Positions 42,865 through 51,140 of a stretch of DNA of 64,000 nt are shown here, piece after piece. This stretch comes from an uncultured Acidobacteriaceae bacterium (GTDB taxonomy: Bacteria; Acidobacteriota; Terriglobia; Terriglobales; Acidobacteriaceae): contig CALFMO010000042.1 of assembly GCA_937879855.1 (NCBI GenBank), positions 61,046-125,045 on the forward strand. Direction: 5' to 3'. The notes beneath the pieces were generated by a model. That model searched no databases and was not told where the DNA came from. It saw only the letters and a program-made list of their open reading frames with translations. How positions within the stretch are numbered: the stretch's first letter is position 1; each line of letters begins with the position of its first letter. The position numbers were made by a program, and so were the translations under genes.

Positions 42865-43428
42865 TCAGGAGAGATCTGCCCGAATGCTGCGGTGCAGGTA
42901 AATGCGCGCTTTCTCCCAGTTCCGCTGGATCGTGCGTTCTGATAAGCCACGGATTGCGGCGATCTCCGCGAACGAGAAACCGCAAAAGAATTTCAAATCG
43001 ACAATTTCGACCAGCCCAGGCTCTGCTTTCGCCAGTTCGTCCAGAGCCTCGCTGATTCGCGCGAGGTCGCGATGCTCAACAACATATTCTCCAGCGTCGG
43101 TAGCGAGCGAAGTGATCTCGAATCTGCCTCCGCGCTTTTGAGCCTGCCGACTGCGGGCATGATCGATGATCAGCCCACGCATTACTCGCGCGGCATATCC
43201 CAGGAACCGTGCACGGTCGGGAAATGACGGACCGTTGCTCGCCGCCATATCCAAGTACGCCTCATGCAGAAGCGTCGTCGCACTCAGCGTCATAGGAGCA
43301 CCGTGACGTGACAACTCGCGTTTGGCCACTCCGTGAAGCTGAGAGTAAAGTTCGGCAAAAAGCGCGGCGGCAGCAGCGCCTTGACCACGCTCGGCGGCGT
43401 TAATCAGATCGGAGATTGTCGATTCCAC
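42865..43428 (-). CDS. ECF-type RNA polymerase sigma factor
   Basis: This 187-residue protein has sigma region 2 (about 20-95: LYSQLHGVAKRELSRHG, RARFLGYAARVMRGLIIDHARSR) and region 4 (about 120-180: LVEIVDLKFFCGFSFAEIAAI, LSERTIQRNWEKARIYL). It fits the group of acidobacterial/planctomycete ECF factors found beside Ser/Thr kinases and lacking an anti-sigma gene. The start is GTG with GGAGGAG six bases upstream. Activity may be controlled by phosphorylation by the neighbouring kinase; this is inferred from the gene pair. Confidence 0.92.
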   Translation of the reverse strand: MESTISDLINAAERGQGAAAAALFAELYSQLHGVAKRELSRHGAPMTLSATTLLHEAYLDMAASNGPSFPDRARFLGYAARVMRGLIIDHARSRQAQKRGGRFEITSLATDAGEYVVEHRDLARISEALDELAKAEPGLVEIVDLKFFCGFSFAEIAAIRGLSERTIQRNWEKARIYLHRSIRADLS

Positions 43429-43932
43429 GCGGCTCCTCCAACCGACGTGAAAGACCCCGGAACATGTAAGCCTGTCCTATTTTGGCGAGCCAGTCAAGAC
43501 AATCCCGATGGCCAGAAATGGACAGGCATAAACCTGAAAAACTCAGGTTGCGCAAATAGTACGGGAGCGGCAAAAGGTGATGTATAACGAGCAATCCGGA
43601 CGCTGCGACGGATGGAGGTGGTGGGAGCTACAAGGATCTAGCCGGACGAAACTGAAGCGAGCTGTGCGGAAACGCATTCCTGCTGCATCCTGAGGCGTAG
43701 CCCCGTGGTCGTGTATCGATGCCTTGAAAATCCCCGCCGCATGGGCGAAATCCTCACTAACGAAAAGCTGCCTGCTTTCTATTTTCACGTGATCCAACCC
43801 CGCACCAACTGCGATATCGTTAATTGCTCCTGCTGAGCACTTTTCGTTTGGCCAGATTCCCTGCCTGCATTTATCCTGTGGCGGCATTTGCAACTGCAAT
43901 CTGTTCCATTCATATGTCTGCGAAATGTGCGC
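43429..43932. other. 504-bp divergent gap between sigma factor and Nramp genes
   Basis: It must hold the promoters of both flanking units. No consensus boxes or operators stand out. A 118-codon minus-strand frame (43543-43899) has no recognisable domain or ribosome-binding site and was not called. Confidence 0.5.
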
Positions 43933-45183
43933 ATGGGTTTCCTGAGACGTTGGAAAATCCGGATCCTTCTGTTCTTTGCCGTGGTCGGGCCGGGTTTTAT
44001 TACCGCGAACGTCGATAACGATGCCGGCGGCATCCTCACCTACTCATCCGCCGGGGCGCAATTCGGACATCTTCTGCTCTGGACCATGATTCCGATCACC
44101 CTCGCACTGATCGTGGTGCAGGAAATGTGCGCCCGCATGGGCGCGGTTACCGGCAAGGGGCTAAGCGACCTGATCCGTGAGGAATTCGGCCTGCGCATCA
44201 CCTTCTTCATGATGATCGGAATCCTCATCACCAATTTTGGCAACGTGGTGACGGAGTTCATCGGCATCGCCACTAGCCTGGAATTGTTCGGGCTTCCGCG
44301 CATTTATACCGTGCCCGTCTGCGGGGTAATTGTCTGGCTCATTGTGGTTAAAGGGCAGTATAAGAGTGTGGAGAAGGTGTTTCTGGCGGCATCGTTTTTT
44401 TACGTCACCTACATCTTTGCCGGAATTCTGGCACATCCAGCGTGGCAGGATGCGACCATCGCTACCTTCAAACCGCCCGCCTGGAAGGCGTTCAAGGATC
44501 AAGCCTATCTCTACATGGTCATTGGTGTGGTCGGCACCACCATCGCCCCCTGGATGCAGTTTTATCTGCAATCGTCGATCGTGGAGAAGGGCGTGACCCG
44601 GCGGCAGTACAAAGCTTCCATGCTTGATGTGGTGACAGGCTGCATTTTTACCGACGTAGTGGCCTGGTTCATCATCGTGGCCTGCGCCGCTACGCTCTAC
44701 GTCCATGGATACCGGCAGATCAACTACGCTGCCGACGCGGCCGCCGCGCTGAAGCCTCTGGCCGGGCAATATGCCTATATCCTTTTCGCAGTCGGACTCT
44801 TCAACGCGTCTCTGTTCGCCGCTTCCATTCTGCCGCTTTCGACTGCCTACACCGTTTGCGAGGGATTGGGATTCGAATCCGGCGTAGGAATGAAGTTCTC
44901 GGAAGCCCCGGCATTCTATTGGCTCTATACCGCTCTGATTGTGGCCGGAGGAGCCGTAGTTCTGCTGCCAGGACTGCCGCTGGTAAAGATCGCCGTCCTG
45001 TCCCAGGTGGTCAACGGAGTCGTTTTGCCCTTCGTGCTGATCTTCATGCTGCTGCTGATCAACAAGAAGGAACTGATGGGCGAGTACGTGAACACGCACC
45101 TGTTCAACATCGTCGCCTGGGTCACAACTGTGGTGATGATTGGTCTGTCGCTGGCATGGTTCTGGACACTGCGCTCAGGCTAG
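43933..45183 (+). CDS. Nramp-family metal transporter with non-canonical metal site
   Basis: This 416-residue protein has eleven predicted membrane helices in the Nramp/LeuT fold. Helix 1 carries ANVDNDAGG (residues 25-33) where classical Nramp has DPGN, so the Asn ligand is replaced by Gly. Helix 6 carries TIAPWMQFYLQS (A205-P206-W207) where classical Nramp has MPH, so the Met ligand is replaced by Ala. Both changes are those reported for the Nramp-related magnesium transporter (NRMT) group, suggesting Mg2+ or Mn2+ rather than Fe2+. Other segments (EFIGIATSLELFG, SASILPLS-like ASILPLSTAYTVCE) are typical. The ATG at 43933 is chosen; an earlier in-frame start is possible. Confidence 0.9.
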   Translation: MGFLRRWKIRILLFFAVVGPGFITANVDNDAGGILTYSSAGAQFGHLLLWTMIPITLALIVVQEMCARMGAVTGKGLSDLIREEFGLRITFFMMIGILITNFGNVVTEFIGIATSLELFGLPRIYTVPVCGVIVWLIVVKGQYKSVEKVFLAASFFYVTYIFAGILAHPAWQDATIATFKPPAWKAFKDQAYLYMVIGVVGTTIAPWMQFYLQSSIVEKGVTRRQYKASMLDVVTGCIFTDVVAWFIIVACAATLYVHGYRQINYAADAAAALKPLAGQYAYILFAVGLFNASLFAASILPLSTAYTVCEGLGFESGVGMKFSEAPAFYWLYTALIVAGGAVVLLPGLPLVKIAVLSQVVNGVVLPFVLIFMLLLINKKELMGEYVNTHLFNIVAWVTTVVMIGLSLAWFWTLRSG

Positions 45184-45572
45184 AGAAGTTTTCCAGCGGC
45201 CAGGTCACTCACCAGCGTGAGATCGGCTTCCAGAAAATCGTATTTGGGGAGTTCTCTGGGATCTGCCCACTGAATATCGCGAAAAATTCGATTCTCAATT
45301 TCTCTCTGGAAATCCCGCACCACGAAGAAACGCAATTCGACCATGCCGCCGTTCGGATATTCGTGTTGAATCCGTTTGACTTCGTCGCCGACCGTGGCCA
45401 GGATTCCGAGTTCTTCTTCCAGTTCTCTCCGCAGGGCATAACGTGGTTGTTCGCCCTCTTCAATCTTTCCGCCGGGGAACTCCCACTTCAGGGGCATGGT
45501 CTGATGCCGCGTGCGCTGGCACACCAGCAGTTTGCCGTCTTTCACGATGAGGGCTGCGACGACGCGCTTCAT
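45180..45572 (-). CDS. Nudix hydrolase (MutT-like)
   Basis: This 130-residue protein has a complete Nudix box near residues 34-57 (GGKIEEGEQPRYALRRELEEELG), written here only as its key residues G, E, REL and EE-G. Context WEFPGGKIEEGE and the size fit 8-oxo-dGTP diphosphatase MutT. It cleans the nucleotide pool or hydrolyses another nucleoside diphosphate. The ATG at 45572 is preferred over a longer frame. Its stop codon overlaps the stop of the convergent Nramp gene on the other strand in a shared CTAG. Confidence 0.9.
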   Translation of the reverse strand: MKRVVAALIVKDGKLLVCQRTRHQTMPLKWEFPGGKIEEGEQPRYALRRELEEELGILATVGDEVKRIQHEYPNGGMVELRFFVVRDFQREIENRIFRDIQWADPRELPKYDFLEADLTLVSDLAAGKLL

Positions 45573-45707
45573 GGTTGGGGAACTATGGTGGTTTGCAACG
45601 CGCCAGTCATGGGATGTTCTTTGCAATTGATGAGCAGGAAGGCCAAGCGCGCGAACTCGTAGTTGTCGACCAGAAAATACATCGTTTGACTTTTATATCC
45701 TTGGCGA

Positions 45708-46193
45708 TTAGTGTCCGGCGCTTTCCAGTTTCTTTCCCACCAGCTTGGCGCAATGCTGCACCAGTTCCTGATGTTCGGAAGTAAAAGCCGCGGCGAAGTG
45801 GCTATCAATATCCAGTTCGCCCACTACTTTGCCGTGAACAAACACTGGCACAACGATCTCTGACTTGGTTTCCAGCGAACACGCCAGGTAGCGAGGATCC
45901 TTGCTGACATCATCGACGATCACCGTTTGGCCGCTGGAAGCAGCCGCGCCGCAAATCCCCTGATTCAGCGGAATGCGGATGTGCGGCGTCATGGCGCCTT
46001 CAAATGCACCCAGCACAAGCATAGGTGGATTGGCCCCCTGTTCGAGCATGTAGAAGCCTACCCAGTTGTACTTCAGCATGCGCTCGTGCAACAGCTTCAC
46101 CATCGCCTGCATGAGTTCTTTCGCCGTGGGAACCTTCCGTGCCAAATCGGTGAGGTCGTCGCGGACCTCTTCAATTTTGCTGACTGCAGGCAT
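45708..46193 (-). CDS. GAF-domain protein, free-methionine-sulfoxide-reductase-like
   Basis: This 161-residue single GAF domain protein has WVGFYMLEQG, IRIPLNQGICGAAASSGQTVIV, the LACSLETKSEIVVPV strand and a VVGELDIDSHFAAAF end. It closely follows free methionine-(R)-sulfoxide reductase (MsrC). Two of the three cysteines of that enzyme are present (ICG and LACS), but the first one, just before the RIPL strand, is replaced (TPHIRIP). The usual disulfide chemistry may be altered or the protein may only bind ligand. Short gap (14 bp) to the BtuF-like gene upstream. Confidence 0.85.
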   Translation of the reverse strand: MPAVSKIEEVRDDLTDLARKVPTAKELMQAMVKLLHERMLKYNWVGFYMLEQGANPPMLVLGAFEGAMTPHIRIPLNQGICGAAASSGQTVIVDDVSKDPRYLACSLETKSEIVVPVFVHGKVVGELDIDSHFAAAFTSEHQELVQHCAKLVGKKLESAGH

Positions 46194-46207
46194 GAATGAA
46201 TCTTAAC

Positions 46208-47047
46208 TCACCCGATCGAATTCCTAGCTGTGGAAGCGGAAACCCCAGTAATCTGCCGGATTCCTTTCGTGCAAGCGAAAAGTTCGGGATGAATTGCAAA
46301 GGCTAGCGCCTGCAAACCTTGAAGCAGTGTAGGCGCCGGGGTATTGAGGAATTCGTCGCGAATGCAGAAGACGCGCCCCGAGCGCGCCGCCGCCGTCCCC
46401 TGCCAGCCGCGCTCGCCGATAATTTTTTCCAGTGGGACGCGATCCCCAGCGCCGCACCAGGCTGCGATGATGACTTCCGGATCGAGACGCAGAACTTCCT
46501 CGACCGTGGCTTTGCGCCCGGGAGTGCCAATGAAGTTCCCTCCCGCTGCTTCGACCAATTCTGCAACCCATGCTTGTGAGCCGATCAAGGGCTTGCCCCA
46601 TTCCTCGCACCAGACTCTGGGTCGCGCAGATGAAGTCGTTCGTCTGCGCACATCGCCGATGGCGCGCTCCATGGCTGCAATCACCTGTTCACCGCGATCG
46701 CTTGCCCCTACGGCGCCGGCAATGGTTGCTATGTCGATGTAAATATCCGCCAGAGTCTTTGGGGCTAGACCAAGAAATCGCGCTCCTGCCTTAAGAATCT
46801 CGCTCACTGCCTTCTCTTGATAAGGAACAGATGCGATCACAAGATCCGGCTTCGCGGCGACGATCTGGTCGGAGTCGGCAGTCCAGGAGTCGGCAAGGAT
46901 CAAGCGTGAGCCGTCGGCAACCTCTGGCACAACGTCGGCGCAATATCGAGTGCACGCGACCACGCGGCTGAGTTCGCCTACAGAGCCGAGGATGACAGTC
47001 GCGCTGGGCTGCAGGCATGCGATGCGCTGGGCAGTGTGAGAAGACAT
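46208..47047 (-). CDS. BtuF-like substrate-binding protein without signal peptide
   Basis: This 279-residue protein has the two-lobe periplasmic-binding-protein class III fold used for cobalamin and siderophores: RIACLQPSATVILGSVGEL, KPDLVIASVPYQEKAVSEIL, VWCEEWGKPLIGSQAWVAELVEAAGG, RLDPEVIIAAWCGAG. It starts directly at the fold (MSSHTAQRIACLQPS) with no signal peptide, so it may be cytoplasmic or the family's variant that handles a corrinoid inside the cell. No permease or ATPase gene is adjacent. The next gene downstream is the GAF protein; upstream, four bases away, is the Fe-S scaffold gene. Confidence 0.8.
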   Translation of the reverse strand: MSSHTAQRIACLQPSATVILGSVGELSRVVACTRYCADVVPEVADGSRLILADSWTADSDQIVAAKPDLVIASVPYQEKAVSEILKAGARFLGLAPKTLADIYIDIATIAGAVGASDRGEQVIAAMERAIGDVRRRTTSSARPRVWCEEWGKPLIGSQAWVAELVEAAGGNFIGTPGRKATVEEVLRLDPEVIIAAWCGAGDRVPLEKIIGERGWQGTAAARSGRVFCIRDEFLNTPAPTLLQGLQALAFAIHPELFACTKGIRQITGVSASTARNSIG

Positions 47048-47051
47048 GACT

Positions 47052-47420
47052 TTAACGTTGGCGCGGCTTCAGTTGGTTCAGCGCAGCCTGCAGGGCATCC
47101 AAGGCCAATTGCGCGGCATGGGCCGAAGCTTGCGGCAAGCCGCCGACCGCAGCGATCAGCGTGTCGCGCTCCAGCGCTCGAGATTCTCCTGGAGTATGCC
47201 CCGTCACCAGTTCTGTCAGAGCCGAAGCACACGCCATGGAGGGCACGCACCCTTTGGCCTTGAATCGGATTTCCGCAATGCGTCCGGACTTGATTTTTAA
47301 AGTCAGGCGAAGCACATCTCCGCATGCAGGATTCTCAATCTCGGCAACCGCGTCTGGGTCCGTTACCTCGCCGGGGTTCCGCGGATTCTGGAAGTGGTCG
47401 AGCAGCTGCGCAGAGTACAT
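47052..47420 (-). CDS. IscU/SufU-like iron-sulfur cluster scaffold
   Basis: This 122-residue protein is a NifU N-terminal (IscU/SufU) domain: LLDHFQNPRNPGEV, NPACGDVLRL with Cys about 33, and the second cysteines in KAKGCVPSMACASALTEL. The three classical ligand positions (one in ACGD, two in the GC..C segment) are present. It assembles and passes on [Fe-S] clusters. The C-terminal part is Ala/Leu-rich and lacks the extended SufU zinc-site region, so it is nearer IscU in length. Four-base gap to the BtuF-like gene suggests an operon. No cysteine desulfurase is adjacent. Confidence 0.87.
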   Translation of the reverse strand: MYSAQLLDHFQNPRNPGEVTDPDAVAEIENPACGDVLRLTLKIKSGRIAEIRFKAKGCVPSMACASALTELVTGHTPGESRALERDTLIAAVGGLPQASAHAAQLALDALQAALNQLKPRQR

Positions 47421-47470
47421 ACTGCTCAGATTGTAAATGCGTGGCGCGCTATCGGCCCGGCGGCGCCAAG

Positions 47471-48193
47471 CTACTCGCGAGTTCCTTCAGGGAAGTAGAG
47501 GGTCCAACTATGTTCGCGTGCCACGCTTTCGAGGTCAGGGTTGGGGTTCACCGCGAACGCATATTTGGCCATGGCAAGCATTTCGGCATCCCAGCGGGAA
47601 TTGCCAAAAGCTGCGTCGATATTCTTCTTCACGACTTCACGTAATACTTTAGGTTTGCCGGGCCCCGACGGGACATAGGCGAGACGGTCGGTAATCACGC
47701 CGTACTCGAGTTGTACTTTCGCGGCCAGGATGTGGTCTTCGGCGATGCCCAATGGCTTCAGGCCGGCGCGAATCACCCATTCATTCGAGGAGGAAACCGC
47801 CCAGACATCGCACCCGTTTTCTCGCAGCCGGGCGACAAGTTCCTGCATTTCTGGAAAAATGCGCCCGAGGAAGGCGTGCTCCATAAAATCGGAAGCAGCC
47901 TGCATCATGTCGGCCTCGGTCATTCCCTTGTGCATCGTGACCATTTCGCCGCACATCTCATCTTCGGTCACCTTGCCGGCTTTGTACTCGAGGTAGCGCG
48001 TGACCATTGCGTCGCCAACATCCGCCGGCACAACGCCTTGCTTGATCTCCCAGTCGAAGAATCCTTCTCCAGCATCGCCTGACCAGATTGTGCCGTCGCA
48101 ATCGAAGGCGGCAACCTGGGGCTTTCGCTGCAGCACCGATTCCAGAAAGTCGTGCCGCGTGAGGAGAACGGATTGGGCCCCGAGAGGTTTCAT
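47471..48193 (-). CDS. HAD-family phosphatase (SerB-like)
   Basis: This 240-residue protein has HAD motif I FDCDGTIWSGD near residue 30 (nucleophile Asp), motif II AVSSSNEWVI near residue 131, a conserved Lys in PGKPKVLREV, and motif IV in FGNSRWDAEMLA. A helical cap lies between motifs I and II (KVTEDEMCGEMVTMHKGMTE). This resembles phosphoserine phosphatase-type HAD subfamily IB enzymes. The substrate is not certain. Upstream on the same strand lie the MocA-like and XdhC genes, with 47-62 bp gaps. Confidence 0.85.
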   Translation of the reverse strand: MKPLGAQSVLLTRHDFLESVLQRKPQVAAFDCDGTIWSGDAGEGFFDWEIKQGVVPADVGDAMVTRYLEYKAGKVTEDEMCGEMVTMHKGMTEADMMQAASDFMEHAFLGRIFPEMQELVARLRENGCDVWAVSSSNEWVIRAGLKPLGIAEDHILAAKVQLEYGVITDRLAYVPSGPGKPKVLREVVKKNIDAAFGNSRWDAEMLAMAKYAFAVNPNPDLESVAREHSWTLYFPEGTRE

Positions 48194-48240
48194 GTACTTC
48201 GACGATAACGTGCCGACACCAGGATATGCAACGCTCTGTC

Positions 48241-48876
48241 CTAGGAAGATCTCGTCAGCAGAGCGGCGTAATCCTCAGGAGTGTTGATATTCAGGGCCAC
48301 GAACGGATCGCTCACAGCCACATATTGGATGTGCTCTTGATGTTTGTGCTCAATGTCGCGGGCGTTGGCGGTCGGCGGCGCCTGCAGGAACACTTCGATT
48401 AATTCTCGGCCCAGAAGATAAGGATGCCCATGTTTGCCGGAAAACTCGGGCACGACCGCCCAGATATTCTGCGGAGCAGATTCATAGGCCTCTCGCAGCA
48501 GAAGGATCGTGGCGCTGCTGATCGGCGGGCGATCAACCAGCGTCACTACAGCGGCGTCCCGGCCGCGGTTGAGGACTTCATGCAATCCCACTTGCAGGGA
48601 ACTGAACTGGCCCCGGCTGGGATCGGGATTGATGACCAGCGATGCTCCGTTGGCGTAAGCAATAGGCGCCAAAGCAGCTTCGTTCTTCCCCGCGACGATG
48701 AGCACGAAGTCGGTGGAAAGCGAAAGCGATTCAATGGCCGCGGAGAGGAACGTCGCTCGCGATGGAAGCTGCCCGGAAGCCTGCGGCGGCCAGGGGAGCA
48801 AGGCTTTATCCGTGCCCATACGCGAGGATTCGCCGGCGGCAAGAATCACTCCGGCAAAGCTGGGGGCGCGGGACAT
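48241..48876 (-). CDS. MocA-like molybdenum cofactor nucleotidyltransferase
   Basis: This 211-residue protein has the MobA/MocA glycosyltransferase-A-like fold: GVILAAGESSRMGTDKALLPW at residues 9-29, a VTLVDRPPISSATILLL region with the metal Asp, and GHPYLLGRELIEV. The family transfers CMP (MocA) or GMP (MobA) to molybdopterin, or works on other nucleotides. Adjacent xdhC favours MocA, since XdhC and MocA both serve xanthine-dehydrogenase-type enzymes. No molybdoenzyme gene is in the window. Confidence 0.85.
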   Translation of the reverse strand: MSRAPSFAGVILAAGESSRMGTDKALLPWPPQASGQLPSRATFLSAAIESLSLSTDFVLIVAGKNEAALAPIAYANGASLVINPDPSRGQFSSLQVGLHEVLNRGRDAAVVTLVDRPPISSATILLLREAYESAPQNIWAVVPEFSGKHGHPYLLGRELIEVFLQAPPTANARDIEHKHQEHIQYVAVSDPFVALNINTPEDYAALLTRSS

Positions 48877-48938
48877 GAGCGGAAGATAGCAGAAAGCGAA
48901 GGGAAAGTCAGTGAGCGGGAAGCGAAGTTCGACCTGGT

Positions 48939-49808
48939 TCAGCCTATCTGATTGTCGTCTTCCAACGCCGGCGCCGCGGGTTCCTGATCAGTTTCCTGCC
49001 GCCTGCCTTTGAACCAACTCAGATGTGGCAGCGACGCAGCCGCGTGACGCCGAATCGCGATTAACTCGGCCGTTATGGCAACCGCGATTTCTTCGGGCGT
49101 GACCGCCCCAATATCGAGTCCGACAGGCGAATGAACCCGGTCGAACAGATGCGCAGGCACGCCTTCCTTCTGCAGTGTCTTGAAAATTTCGATGACCTTG
49201 CGCTTAGACCCGATCATGCCCACGTAGCGCGCCCGCGTCTGCACGGCCCAGCGCAGGACGCGCATGTCGTCGCGATGTCCGCGGGTAACGATCGCGATGA
49301 AAGAAGATTCGTTGGGATCCAGCTTCTGAGTGGCTTCGTCAAAATCCAAGGCGTGGATTTCGCGAGCAGCAGGGAATCGTTCCTTTGTGGCATAAGAGGA
49401 GCGGTCGTCAGTCACTATGACTTCAAAGCCGGCATTAGCCGCTGTCTGGCAAAGATTGAATGCCACATGACCTGCACCGAAAATATAAAGTAACGCTGGA
49501 GGTAAGATAGGTTCCACGAAAATCTCCAGCGTGCCGCCGCAAACCAGTCCAGTGTCGTACTTGGGATCCTGGTTCAAGTCGAACTTTAAGGTTCTTGGCT
49601 TCTCCGACTCCATCACTTCGCGGGCAGCCTGCCACACGTCGGCCTCAACACATCCGCCGCCAATCGTGCCCACAATCGAGCCATCGTCGCGGACCAGCAT
49701 CTTGGCGGTGCGGAACGACGGAATCGATCCGCGCACGTTCACAATGGTAGCGACAGCCCCGCGTCGACCCTGACGGCGAAGTTCGACGATTTGTTCGTAG
49801 ATGTCCAA
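48939..49808 (-). CDS. XdhC-family molybdenum cofactor chaperone
   Basis: This 289-residue protein has the N-terminal XdhC/CoxI domain (ATIVNVRGSIPSFRTAKMLV, IVGTIGGGCVEADVWQ), then a Rossmann domain (LLYIFGAGHVAFNLCQTAAN, FEVIVTDDRSSYATKERFP, YVGMIGSKRKVIEIF) and the conserved SPVGLDIGAVTPEEIAVAI. XdhC binds and sulfurates the cofactor and inserts it into xanthine-dehydrogenase-type enzymes. The start is TTG at 49808. It lies 62 bp upstream of the MocA-like gene, probably in one transcript. Confidence 0.92.
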   Translation of the reverse strand: MDIYEQIVELRRQGRRGAVATIVNVRGSIPSFRTAKMLVRDDGSIVGTIGGGCVEADVWQAAREVMESEKPRTLKFDLNQDPKYDTGLVCGGTLEIFVEPILPPALLYIFGAGHVAFNLCQTAANAGFEVIVTDDRSSYATKERFPAAREIHALDFDEATQKLDPNESSFIAIVTRGHRDDMRVLRWAVQTRARYVGMIGSKRKVIEIFKTLQKEGVPAHLFDRVHSPVGLDIGAVTPEEIAVAITAELIAIRRHAAASLPHLSWFKGRRQETDQEPAAPALEDDNQIG

Positions 49809-49868
49809 GGCACCGCCCTCATGGTGATTATCAGTCGGTTAACAATGCCGAGTCAAACCGACAGCCTT

Positions 49869-49953
49869 AACCACGAAGGACACCAAGGTTCACGAAGGAA
49901 TTCATCGGGAAGGGGTAAGGGTTCCTTCGTGAACCTTCGTGTCCTTCGTGGTT
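49869..49953. repeat. Long inverted repeat (32-bp arms) of 'CGAAGGACACGAAGG' type
   Basis: Arms 49869-49900 and 49922-49953 match at 31 of 32 positions, around a 21-base spacer (TTCATCGGGAAGGGGTAAGG region). The arms are built of repeated CGAAGG units. A related element lies at 61097-61163. In the divergent gap between xdhC and the dehydrogenase. Confidence 0.9.
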
Positions 49954-50044
49954 CAAGCTTTTCCTGCTTTAGCGCCATCGCGCACGGGATTCCCGATCAA
50001 AGCGACGTTTGTGTTAGCGTCACTCTGACAAGGAGAAGGTGAAC

Positions 50045-51067
50045 ATGAAAGGCGTTCGCATTCATCAATTCGGCGGGCCAGAAGTTCTGATGTATGAAGA
50101 CATCCCCGATCCGCAGCCGCACAAGGATCAGGTGTTGGTGCGGGTGAAGGCATGCTCGCTCAATCATCTCGATGTCTGGGTGCGCAAAGGGCTGCCGGGC
50201 GTAAAGCTGCCGCACATCCTCGGCAGCGACGTTGCCGGCGAGGTCGCGGAGGTCGGTGAATACGTCAGCGGTCTCACGCCAGGGCAGCGGGTGCTGGTTG
50301 CTCCCATGCACTTTTGCGGGCACTGCATGAAATGCGTGGCGGGATTGCAGAACCAATGCCGAGAGTTCACCGTTCTGGGAAATGGAGTGGACGGCGGCAA
50401 CTGCGAGTTGATCGCGGTGCCTGCGGCGAGCGTGATTCCTATTCCCGACGCGCTCGACTTCAATCAGGCCGCCAGCGTGCCGCTCGTGTTCGTTACGGCA
50501 TGGCACATGCTGGTGGGGCTGACGGCCGTGCGTCCCGGTCAAACCGTGCTGGTGCTAGGTGCAAGCTCGGGCGTGGGGATCGCCGCCATCCAGATCGCCA
50601 AGCTATTTCATTGCCGCGTGATCACCACGGCGGGCGATGAGGCGAAACTCGAAAAGGGACGTGCGCTGGGGGCGGACTACGGCATCAATCACTACAAGCA
50701 GAAGATTTCCGAAGAAGTTCGCAAGATCACAAACAAAGAAGGCGTCGATATTGTCGTTGAGCATGTCGGCGCGGCCACCTGGGACGAAAGCGTGCGATCC
50801 CTCAAGACCGGCGGCAAGCTCGTGACTTGCGGGGCGACCACCGGACCCAATGTTTCAATCGATCTCCGTCACCTTTTCGCGCGCCAATTGACCCTGCTTG
50901 GTTCTTACATGGGAACGATGGGCGAGTTGCAGGAGGTGTTGGGACATGTATTCGCGGGACGGCTGAAGCCGGTGGTCGACCGTGTCTTCCCGCTCAGCGA
51001 AATTCGCGCGGCCCACGAATATCTGGAAAAAAGCCAGATGTTCGGCAAGGTGATCGTGAACCCATAA
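50045..51067 (+). CDS. Zinc-binding alcohol dehydrogenase-type (MDR) oxidoreductase
   Basis: This 340-residue protein belongs to the medium-chain dehydrogenase family. It has a GroES-like N-terminal domain (CSLNHLDVWVRKGLPG, LPHILGSDVAGEVAEVGE), structural-zinc cysteines in FCGHCMKCVAGLQNQC, and a Rossmann domain with VLVLGASSGVGIAAIQIAKL. The catalytic-zinc Cys is replaced by Asn in SLNHLD, as in quinone-reductase-like members, so an NADPH:quinone or enoyl reductase role is possible. ATG at 50045 with AAGGAGAAGG upstream. It has no same-strand neighbour. Confidence 0.88.
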   Translation: MKGVRIHQFGGPEVLMYEDIPDPQPHKDQVLVRVKACSLNHLDVWVRKGLPGVKLPHILGSDVAGEVAEVGEYVSGLTPGQRVLVAPMHFCGHCMKCVAGLQNQCREFTVLGNGVDGGNCELIAVPAASVIPIPDALDFNQAASVPLVFVTAWHMLVGLTAVRPGQTVLVLGASSGVGIAAIQIAKLFHCRVITTAGDEAKLEKGRALGADYGINHYKQKISEEVRKITNKEGVDIVVEHVGAATWDESVRSLKTGGKLVTCGATTGPNVSIDLRHLFARQLTLLGSYMGTMGELQEVLGHVFAGRLKPVVDRVFPLSEIRAAHEYLEKSQMFGKVIVNP

Positions 51068-51090
51068 TTCTTCGTGATCTGAAAAAGAAA

Positions 51091-51120
51091 CGCCCCCACC
51101 GCATGGCTGCGGCGAGGGCG
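51091..51120 (-). terminator. Rho-independent terminator of the phosphoesterase gene
   Basis: Arms 51091-51102 and 51109-51120 pair over 12 positions; on the minus strand both mismatches become G-U wobbles, and the stem is followed by TTTCTTTTTC. It lies 21 bp after the phosphoesterase stop. Confidence 0.75.
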
Positions 51121-51140
51121 AACTTATCTACCAATCTTAT

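Noticed and set aside
43543..43899. 118-codon minus-strand frame between sigma factor and Nramp genes
   Set aside because: No family, no ribosome-binding site, and it would occupy the promoter region of the divergent genes.
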